This document shows positions 55,973-64,000 of a DNA stretch of 64,000 nt, one piece after another. The DNA is taken from contig WOFQ01000039.1 of the NCBI GenBank assembly GCA_012184525.1, positions 248,001 through 312,000 of the forward strand, written 5' to 3'. The stretch's first letter is position 1. Every line of letters starts with the position of its first letter. The notes beneath the pieces are model-generated. The model was not told where the DNA came from and ran no database searches. It saw only the letters and a program-made list of their open reading frames with translations. The position numbers and the translations under genes were made by a program. This stretch comes from Xenoacremonium recifei (taxonomy: Eukaryota; Ascomycota; Sordariomycetes; Hypocreales; Nectriaceae).

Positions 55973-58738
55973 CAGTGCAATTCCGTTCCGCATCCTGTGC
56001 TCCGTCCCGCCCGCCATGTCAACAAACTGTCTTCTTGCCAACGGATCGCCCGCAAAAGGCGTTGGGAACAGCTAGGAGGGTGTTGGCAAATTGATTTTGA
56101 TTTTGCTTCAACACCCGGGTAGGGATGATCAGGCGCGCGCGCCGATATCCCAACACCCAGGACGTAGCACCTAGGACGCAGCATGCAGCCAGCCACCGGA
56201 CAGTCAATAGCTCAATTTCCTCCGTGATCATGTCGGACCCTTCTCTGAAGCTGACACAGGACCAAGCGGTGTGGAAGCGAGCTTCCGGACTTCCGGGCAC
56301 AACGAATCAGGGCTGTCAGTTGTGAATGCTGAAGAGAGACGTGTCATTCCGCAAGGAGACGCGGTGGGTGGCTTCTGGACTAAGGCAACTAGCCTCTTCA
56401 CAGCCATGCCCATGGCCGCACTCTGGTGTTGTTTGGCAGCTTTCATGCTAGTCCCCTACCTGTCATGCTGGTCCCGTATCTGCAACGGGCCGCAGTCCAG
56501 ACCCCAGGCGTACCACCTCTAGCCGTCCCATCGCATGTAGCTACGAAACGGGCACTCCCCCTCCATCAGCCCCATGAGGCGTCTTCCATGCCGCTGATCT
56601 CCGCCGGCCTGGGCGCTACAGAGCCGACCATCCCGCGCAGGGAGGCGGTGACACATACGGGCACGGCTTGTTTCAGCCTCCAGCCTTTCGCCTCGCGCGG
56701 ATTTGACCAAACACTTCTCACGCTCTGTGAGCCTGGACTTCAGTTTGAGGTGCCAGGGAGCCAAACAGGCACTGCATATGGGCATCGGGGTTATTCCAAA
56801 AAGGGGTAAGGGGGGGGGCCAGAGTGAGTATGCTTAGACTTCCTGTCCGGATCGCCGCCAGAATAAGTGTAAAAGTGGAACAGTCGGTTTGGACCTTAAA
56901 TGAACAACTTCACATGGAGATGGGTATTGCTGTGGGGAAAAGAGACTGCATGTACACGCCCCCAGCCCGGGTCTGTTGAGGAACTTGGCGTGCCAGGATG
57001 GGCCAACTTCACCGAACGAAAGCAGGAGCTTCCATTGGACTGAGAACGAACGGCGCCCGCACACCGTTCAAGCCATGGGTGGTGCTGTAGGCATCGCGGG
57101 CATCATCGTCATCAGAGGAGCCCAAAGACGCAAAGCCATGGGCAGTCATCTCTCTTCGAATGCAGCTTTTGGGGCTTCTTCTGCGCAGAAACGTCCCAAG
57201 AGGCATCTCAAGCTCTTAACCCCGTGGGGGGGCTCATGGCACTGGAGCTCCGAATGAAATGCTGGGCCCATCATGGACACACGCGTGTGGGAGACGCGCC
57301 AACGTTGCCAGGCCGAGACCGAACAGCCTTGCCGTCTTCCCGAAACCAACCTCACGCGCCAAGATAGCGTGGGAGGAGACTGGTGTGTTGACCTGGACGG
57401 ATGCTGAAATTGCTTTTGCAGGACAGACATGTCGTTAGTGACCTCCACCCGGCATCGTCCTCGGATGGATCTATTTACCTGCCTCCAGGATGCTCCTGGT
57501 CCTATCAGATACTTCTGTGAAGCCTTGACTCATGATGCTGACGACTGGTCCTTCTCACGCCGTGCCTTAGTTCCATCTAAGCAGTGTTCTTCGCTCTGCT
57601 GGATCCCGTAGCTTTCAAACCATAGCCAGCAATATCCTCCTTTCTCATGAGAGCATAGGTGCCCAAGATGACCCAGATCAGTGACGATCCCGCCGCTGTC
57701 TTCCCCGCCCTTCCAAGCGAAACGGGTTGGATGCTGTGAGGCAACCTTAAATGCCGTGCCTTCGCTTACAGTCCGCACCGTGCAAGGGGAAAGAGAACCT
57801 CAATGAGGCCACACTCTCCCTCCCAGACCCAGAGACGCAATGTGCTCCAATATCGGCTAGCCATCAAGCTAGACAGCTGTAGCACTTACATCCCCAATAA
57901 TATGGGACCCGTCTTGTGGAAATGATGCTTCACGCTTGCAAGAACATGAGAGCTACCGGACACACCAGGTCGGGATGCTTGCCCTCCCAAGCCATTGTCG
58001 TAGTCATGGATGCTATGTTTTGCATGGAAAAGTGGGAGTGTCTTAGACGCCGCCAAACTACTGAGAGGATGAAGGCGGATGAATGCCTTGTCATTCTGGG
58101 CCTTCATTTCCCGACCTGGTCTGTTTCGGGGTGCCGGTGGCGGTTTCTCTTCGGTCATGCCGTGAGTCTGGCACTAGGTCCTTCACCTGTGACATGGGCT
58201 TCGGAGTAGGCTGATGGGCTGTGACCCCCTGGGGATACTGTCATGAGGTGTCAGATGATGGGCTCTGGGCGCAACTTCCAGGCTTGGAAGTTCTGGCGAT
58301 TTTGCGATCAACCTACGTGTAGTGTTATTTGCATCAATGAGGTCTGGTGTTCCTGAGTGCAGGATTTCCAAAGAGCCCAAGGAGTCTGGGAGGGCAGGGC
58401 ATACACGCTGCGAGTCTATCTCCTCTCAACCAAGCAAGCATCAAAACCCCTGAGATGGTCCCTCTCTGGTATGCTCCAGGGCATTGTATATGCCGGGCTA
58501 AGAACTCCCATGTCGACATGTTTCAACCCACAGAGGGCCGCACTGACATGATGCTGGGATCGTACTCTACTATTACAAGCCACGTTTATGGGCCATTGTC
58601 CAGGGGTGTAACCGGCCGCTAGTCTATGAGGTTCGGCCACTATTGAGTACCAAAGGGGAGCGAGACCCTTGGACCATCTTACTCCACGGTCACGATATCT
58701 CGTTGCCCTGGTACTGTCTCTCTTGGTATCTCTCAGGC

Positions 58739-58745
58739 TATATAA
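58739..58745 (+). promoter_or_regulatory. TATA-like box upstream of the HeLo-like gene
   Basis: TATATAA lies 219 bases before the ATG at 58964 and is followed by a CT-rich leader. Confidence 0.45.
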
Positions 58746-58963
58746 CGAAGCACCGCTCCCTCCATACTGGAGATAGATTCTTGTTCCTGCATTCTGTTCT
58801 CTTCTTAACAGGACACCCTCAGTCTCTCAATTTTCTTTCTCGATTTTTTTCACTTCTTGCCCTCCTCAGGCTTAGTCTACGCAGCCTTGACGCGGCTTCA
58901 AATATCTCTGTTCCCCTCGCGCACAAGTTCAATCAGCCGCCCTGACACGCCCAATTCGTCAAC

Positions 58964-59491
58964 ATGTCGGGTGTGGAGGCAATTGCTGGGGCAATGAAAC
59001 TTGTTCAAACAGTCTGGGATACCTACGAGCTCTTCAAGAAGTGTTTGGACACAAACGATGCCTTCGACTGCCTTTTCTCTGCTCTCGAACGCTTGAAAAC
59101 AAGACTTTCCTTCCTGAAGGGCATGTGTTCGGAACGTGCACTATACCTTTTCATGCATGAGAACACAGACCGCATGGTTTCGGGCCTCATGGAAAATGTG
59201 GAGGCTCGCCTTCTCTCATTGCAATCTGGCGTGCCCAAATGCATACAGGATGGGGAGACACCAAACTTCGCCAGAAAACTCTGGATGGGTCTCAAAGACA
59301 ACGCTAAGGACGTTGAGAAACGCACTAAAAGTCTGAACGATCTCAAACCTGATCTGGAGTATGTCCAGCAGGAGTTGGAGAAAATCCCCAAGCCTCCACC
59401 TCGAGCTGACATCCCTCTGCCATCCCTCACACCTCCGAGCATGCGGCGCCGTCAGCTCGAGCTATTCGAGACCTACGAGGTCCCCAAGTGA
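58964..59491 (+). CDS. HeLo-like / STAND N-terminal-type protein
   Basis: This is one open exon of 175 residues. The start, MSGVEAIAGAMKLVQTVWDT YELFKKCLDTNDAFDCL, then a helical stretch LERLKTRLSFLKGMC, resembles the N-terminal effector helices of fungal STAND/NLR proteins and HeLo-type domains (GxxAGxxxLxxxVxxxYxxxKxC). A middle amphipathic region (VEARLLSLQSG, GLKDNAKDVEKRTKSLNDLK) and a proline-rich tail (KIPKPPPRADIPLPSLTPPS) follow. There is no nucleotide-binding domain or repeat domain. The apparent stop TGA overlaps a GTGAGT donor (AA|GTGAGT at 59488), so the frame could continue through an intron into 3' sequence, though I could not find a convincing next exon. In fungi such domains take part in non-self recognition and programmed cell death; that role is inferred from resemblance only. 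Confidence 0.6.
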   Translation: MSGVEAIAGAMKLVQTVWDTYELFKKCLDTNDAFDCLFSALERLKTRLSFLKGMCSERALYLFMHENTDRMVSGLMENVEARLLSLQSGVPKCIQDGETPNFARKLWMGLKDNAKDVEKRTKSLNDLKPDLEYVQQELEKIPKPPPRADIPLPSLTPPSMRRRQLELFETYEVPK

Positions 59492-60123
59492 GTCACTTCA
59501 CCGGAAAGGGGAAGAGTCAGGATTGTTTCTGTGTCTGTCGGGCTGGATTCGAACATTTCACGGGGCACGCTTGAGAGCGTCGGTGGAGGATTGGCGATGG
59601 GACCCGCGTGCGGTCAGTTGGATCGTTGGATGGTTGAGGTTGTACTTTGTGTTGGATGTGTTTATGTAGTAGGCTGGACCTGGAATTCTGTACCCTTCTC
59701 ACTAGTAGTGAAATTGAACAAGCCATTTCGCTCAATAATGCATTGCGCGTGTCGACGATTGTGTGAGACCGGACCAAAGTGATGATACACGTTCCATGTT
59801 GCTGTGAAAGACAGGCATTGTACGATTGAGTGCCAGGCAGTAAAAGAATTGATTGTTCGCAGAAGAAATCGAGTAAATTAGTGTACGGAAAGGACTGACT
59901 AAAGCGATCTTGCGGAAAACAGTCTCAAAACTATCAACTATCTGACAACCACCGAGCCAAGAATAGAAAGAAGGAAGAAACTCGCCCAACAAGCTGGGGA
60001 GAGTCTTCTGAGTGTTTCTCAAGTAGACAAAAGATAAGCACGAGCAACCAAAGGGGGCTCGAAAATGATTTCTTGTCCTCCCACCATCACCGTCCCCCAC
60101 GCTCCAATCTGACCACCAACGCC
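59492..60123. other. Convergent 3' region
   Basis: This lies between the stop of the HeLo-like gene (+) and the stop of the membrane protein gene (-). It may hide a 3' exon of the former, but no convincing one is seen. Confidence 0.45.
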
Positions 60124-61485
60124 TCAGGAGTCCGGCGGCGGCCATACCGCAGGCCATCGCTGTGGGAGCAGTTCCTTGCCTTCAGGCGCGTCCGCCATGT
60201 TTCTTGGCTTCAGCCACTGTTTGACTGCATCGCTCTTTGGCAGAGTAGCAACTTTGGCTTTCGAATCTACCGTCCAGGTTTCCAAGTCCAGGTGGATTGC
60301 AGGGAAAAACAGCACGCCCGGCTCGTCCGAGTTGAAGTCGTATGTCCATTCTCCTGGCTGTGAGAAAAGAGTTATAGCGACACTGAAGATAGTCAGTTGA
60401 GTGTGCTCGGAGGGACAGGGCGATTAGACATACTTGGCAGCAAGCCCCACGACATATCGAAGGAGCTTGTAGGTAGTGTCTTCAAGCTCTCCGGCTCTGA
60501 TTCTATCCAACGCCACTGCATCAGCAATAGAAGCGACGAGGGAGTCAATCATCTCGTCTCTTGGGTCCTTGCCCATGATTTCTCTGTCCGGATATGCGGT
60601 ATTGACCGAATACGATCCATTATATAGGCTGCCGATGACCTCTCGTAGCACGTGGACAAGATCCCATAGATTGCCAGAGCCATGTTCCCCTACCAATCAC
60701 TGTGAGTCCAGTGAGCTTCAGGAGATGGGGTGATTGAACTTACCGTAACATCTCGAAGAAGGGTCCAGGCGACACATTTCGCGATACCAAGATAGCATTG
60801 AGCGTGGGAGAAAGGTCTTGTCAATGTCGCCGGCTGGGTGCATGCGAGGAACAAGGATTTGAGCCATGAAGCAGGCGATGCCCGCTTGACGCGTCTCCAA
60901 AGACGAGATCAATTCAACCCAGGTTCCAGGGTTAATAGGCGGACCAGCGAGGCGAACCAGCTTTTCTTCGTCCAGCAGATCCTTCACAACATCCGGCGGG
61001 GTTGAGAACTTGTCGGTTTCGATGCAACGTTCAACAAAGCCCCAAATGTAAAGCGGGTCTTCTCCGATCTGATGCTCGAGGCAGCCAAGTGTCGTTAATG
61101 CGTGGATTCGCTGTCCTGGGATGTCTCTGTAAGGCCTTCTGCGGAAGTTATGTCGACCGTCTGGGTACATATCACATCCCCACGATGGCGCCCATGGTGG
61201 TTTGCGATTAGCCTGCTTGGGTTCTTTGAAATAGTAGCCGGGCCTGGCGCCAATGGGGGGGTCCTTCTTCGACTTCTTCTCGATTTGAACGTTGTACCGG
61301 TTTCGGAGCACCCAGGCAGAGAAGATGGCCAAAACTAGGGCTCCTACAAAGCTGACAGCAACGCCAATGCCGATGCCTTGAGCGAACCCAAGATTGGAGT
61401 GAGCACTGGCCACTGCGGGGGAAGTGGACAAAGAAGCAGGGGTGGAGGATGAAGAGAACGAAGAAGACGAAGTGAAGAGTCCCAT
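60124..61485 (-). CDS. Single-pass membrane protein, unknown family
   Basis: Three exons, 61485-60744, 60689-60434 and 60382-60124, give 418 residues with consistent phases. I start at the ATG at 61485 because it opens a Ser-rich N-terminus (MGLFTSSSSFSSSS); an upstream in-frame ATG at 61590 would add 35 residues. A membrane helix spans about residues 37-60 (GIGIGVAVSFVGALVLAIFS), followed by a basic stop-transfer stretch (NRYNVQIEKKSKK). The large C-terminal domain contains PPWAPSWGCDMYPDGRHNFR, RIHALTTLGCLEHQIGEDPL and YIWGFVERCIETDKF, then helical blocks such as WDLVHVLREVIGSLYNGSY and LRYVVGLAAKNV, and FFPAIHLDLETWTVDSKAKV. This is a type III-like topology with a cytosolic domain. I do not recognise the family. 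Its divergent neighbour is the Hsp70-like gene. Confidence 0.72.
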
Positions 61486-62298
61486 TGCGGGCAAAGGACG
61501 ACCTCTTCGTTGCTGGTGCTTCGTGGACGTACGTTCTTGCTTGCGAGAGGTCAAGAGAATTGGACAAGAGAAAGTTGAAGGGGAAATCATCCTTCAGGTT
61601 CGGGGGAGGGACCAGTACTCTCTTAAGTGAATTCGCTCTCTTTCACAACACATTTGTGCATCTCGCATCAAAGGAGGCTGAAATTCTCCTTGCATTACCG
61701 GCCTATCGGCAATGAAAGTGGCTTGGCTAACCCATTTGTGCATCTCGCATCAAAGAAGAGTGAAACTCTCCTTGCATTACCAGGTCATGCCGCAATGAAA
61801 GTGGCTGGGCTAGACCCATTCAGACCTGGCCTTTTCCAAGCCCGCTTAGAGCCTGTTAGCGACCATTCCGCATTGATCATCCTCATGCCTAGTCACGAGC
61901 TGAATCAGTCCGCGCACTGGTCGGGAGTGACGTGGTCAGAGAGACGGGATGCTGCAGGGGTATGTTTAATTGTTGCAGGGTAAACGTATTCATGTTTCGG
62001 GACAGGGAGGGGGTTGCGATATCACCGGTCTGTGCCTGCCAGCAGTAAGCTGGGCGTTTGCCGGGACAGGTTGGCTACCTCCGCGGTAATATTCAACCCA
62101 GGCAATATTTTGGTCCCCCATAGTGATCTTCATAACTAGGATAGGGGCCGAAGAGATATGGAGAGGGTGCCATAATAACCATGGTCATGCCTCTTACTTC
62201 TCAGCACCCTCTTGACTTCCTAGCATCCTCTCAGCTTTTCAGCATTCCCTCGTGACATCTAACGACACCTATTGCCCTTTCCAACATTTCCCTTCAAG
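61486..62298. promoter_or_regulatory. Divergent promoter region containing a tandem duplication
   Basis: This 813-base stretch separates the starts at 61485 (-) and 62299 (+). It includes the 82-bp tandem duplication described separately and a CT-rich leader (62190-62298) for the rightward gene. Confidence 0.6.
61651..61814 (+). repeat. 82-bp tandem duplication
   Basis: Copy 1 (61651-61732) and copy 2 (61733-61814) both begin CATTTGTGCATCTCGCATCA and share CTCCTTGCATTACC, CAATGAAAGTGGCT and GGCTA blocks, with scattered substitutions. It is an old, diverged duplication. Confidence 0.9.
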
Positions 62299-64000
62299 AT
62301 GACGCTCAAGTACGACATTATCATTGCGATCGATTTCGGCACAACTTGTAAGTCATTCAGACCTGGGCCAGCCCAAATAGCCTTCCATCCACAAAGGAAC
62401 TTTCTGACATGTCCATTTTGTTAGCGACGGGGGTTAGCTGGCGCATCGAAGGGTCCAAGGACGTGAAAACCCTTAAGTGGGAGAAGGAGGTCAAGATACC
62501 GTCCCTGCTTCTCATTAACAAGGACGGTGATACCGTCTTTTGGGGCCTCGAGGCCCGCAACAAGGCAGGGGCTGACGAGAGCCTCCTGCTCATCGAGTGG
62601 ATGAAACTAAACTTAGGTCAAGATTCCGCCGCCCACCCAGGTCAAGTCGAGCACCACGTCACCGAGTTCCTTCGACACCTATATGGTGAGATTTCAGGGC
62701 CAAGGTTGTCGGAACTGGTCGACGGGTCCCACGTCGAGAACAAGGAGTGGGATAGCCTGGCTATCCGCTTCTTGTTTAGTGTGCCTACTACATGGAGAAG
62801 CAACCCCAACACGATTGGAAGTTTTTACAGCTGCATCCGTGCAGCCGGTTTCGGCACCCTCGATGAGCATACTGTGGAAACCCAAGTAGAAGAACCGCAG
62901 GCCGCTGCGGTATACCATTTCATGTTGGACGTTCAGACCATGAACCCTCATGAGTCGTTTTTTGCCCAGAAGGTCAGAAATCCCCGATCGACCTCTTTGA
63001 AACCATCACTGACGGAAGGTAGAGGACAGTTTTGGCTATTGACGCGGGCGGTGGTACGACAGTAAGTTTTGAAAGCAACAACGACGTGACAATTGGAGGT
63101 GTCCTAACCTATGACCAGGACCTGTGTCTACTCAACATCAGGAGGGATGAAGATCGCCCTAAGATAACCACGGTGAATCCGGGCACGGACCTAACGGTTC
63201 CGGGTAAGTAGTTTGCTCACGATTGAAGCCATCTCTGACTAACAATGGGGTATCAAGGCGTGAGAGCCGGCTCGTCTTTCATTGATACCATGTTCGAAGA
63301 CCTCGTCAAGTCTATATTGGAACCAGCGAGACGCGTGCTAGCCGATCCTATAGGTAACGCTGCGTATCAAGCTCGAGTGGCAGACATGTTCCAAGTCGCC
63401 AAGCACAATCTAGGCACGCCCAAATCGATGAGCCGGTACAAACAGAGGGTGCCCGGCCTGGACAGATTCGACAACCCCGACAACGACCGGATTGCCGACG
63501 GCTGCGTCGTTTTCACTCGGTGGGTAATCAACACCATGTGCCATGTCAGTTCTCCGCTTACGAATTTCATGAGCAGCGGTGACTTGGAGCGGCTGTTCGA
63601 CGAACAAGTCGGCATAATCGCAGACAAGTTCTCTGAGGCCTCCCCCAAGCGTAATGACCATCTTGCAAGTCACTCCCCTTGATTGGATTACTGTGTCATG
63701 CACTGACCCAGAAGCCAGGATGCCATCCTTCTCTCTGGCGGGTTTGGTGGTTCAGAATATGTTCGCAAAAAGCTTAAAGCGCTGTGCGACACTAAGTTCT
63801 CACCCGGCCAAGTCAAGGTCATCATACCCGAAGAACCGCGGATAGCAGTGTGCGCCGGTTTGGCTTATTGGTCAATGTTCGCTGACAGTTTCCCTGCTCC
63901 TCCCTGCCCACTCTCTTTAGGGGTTGTGGTGGTGAACCCACAATCCTCAGACAAGGACAAGAAGCAAGTGGTGTGGTTCATCTCAAAGGTGGGATTGTTT
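62299..64000 (+). CDS. Hsp70-like ATPase (actin/Hsp70 fold), 5' part
   Basis: Six exons are visible: 62299-62347, 62425-62972, 63023-63061, 63119-63203, 63258-63664 and 63719 to beyond 64000. They give about 470 residues to the edge. Phosphate-1 motif AIDFGTTSTGVSW is at residues 10-22, phosphate-2 AIDAGGGTT at 204-212, and the adenosine motif ILLSGGFGGSEYV opens exon 6. This is the fungal Hsp70-like family, which keeps the nucleotide-binding fold but replaces the peptide-binding domain. Members are numerous in moulds and are mostly uncharacterised. The intron at 63665-63718 has a GC donor (GCAAGT) with a CTGAC branch point and a CCAG acceptor, required to keep frame and the conserved motif. 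A further donor (AAG|GTGGGA) near 63988 may end exon 6. The 3' part is outside the window. Confidence 0.87.

Larger units (their letters stand above)
53617..58963. other. 5.3-kb region with fragments but no clear gene
   Basis: Coding-like scraps on the minus strand include SPFIANFIFGVFGCLGLFML (ending about 53654) and a polar Ser/Asp-rich tail at 54805-54554 ending EASHDVEIQER. On the plus strand a 98-codon frame lies at 53780-54076 and a 327-codon frame at 55139-56122, the latter in GC-rich, stop-poor DNA without any domain. The last 300 bases are CT-rich and carry the promoter of the gene at 58964. Confidence 0.45.

Noticed and set aside
55139..56122. 327-codon plus-strand frame, the longest unassigned one
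   Set aside because: Its translation is Pro/Arg/Cys/His/Trp-scattered with no domain, runs through the GGCTG array, and overlaps two long antisense frames; best explained by GC-rich, stop-poor DNA.
1..64000. tRNA, rRNA and transposon searches by eye
   Set aside because: No A/B-box pair with a plausible cloverleaf, no rRNA signature, and no terminal inverted repeats, long terminal repeats or transposase motifs were recognised. A tRNAscan-SE and a RepeatMasker run would settle this.

Overview
The window reads as nuclear DNA of a filamentous ascomycete (Pezizomycotina, most likely Sordariomycetes; the class is an inference). Genes are interrupted by many short introns of about 45 to 120 bases with GTRNGY donors, CTRAC branch points and YAG acceptors. 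Gene families are typical of moulds: Zn2Cys6 regulators, an RRT8-type protein, a fungal LanC-like protein, a DUF3669 protein and a fungal Hsp70-like ATPase. Intergenic spacers are long. I saw no operons, tRNA, rRNA, CRISPR array or intact transposon.

Layout. 1-16.9 kb: start of a probable sulfite reductase flavoprotein subunit (-), a His-rich membrane protein (-), a 1475-residue Ser/Thr-rich secreted protein (-), a seven-exon RRT8/EI24-like membrane protein (-) diverging from a LanC-like protein (+), and a small multi-exon gene (-). 16.9-30.5 kb: one Zn2Cys6 regulator (+) alone between 4.8 kb and 7.5 kb of apparently non-coding DNA. 30.5-40 kb: conserved housekeeping block with kinetochore protein Sos7 (-) diverging from an SR-rich splicing-type protein (+), a PA-TM-RING ubiquitin ligase (+), and aspartate-semialdehyde dehydrogenase (-). 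40-44.5 kb: kinase-rich accessory block with a kinase-like protein (-), a divergent casein kinase 1 (-), a broken gene of the expanded fungal 'RELDRRN' family next to a 10 x 13-bp minisatellite containing TTAGGG, and a DUF3669 protein (-). 45-49 kb: PQ-loop vacuolar amino-acid transporter (-) diverging from a secreted S1/P1 nuclease (+). 49.8-53 kb: a second Zn2Cys6 regulator (+) followed by a decayed nitrilase. 53-59 kb: mostly empty, with a few coding-like fragments. 59-64 kb: a HeLo/STAND-N-terminus-like protein (+), a single-pass membrane protein (-), and the 5' part of an Hsp70-like ATPase (+) with a GC-AG intron.

Exon structures were built by hand by joining reading frames at consensus splice sites and checking that phases add up. 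They are predictions without transcript support. The genes do not form one pathway: the window alternates conserved single-copy genes with faster-evolving accessory segments (40-44.5 kb and 49.8-64 kb), where gene decay, satellite DNA and self-recognition-type families cluster.
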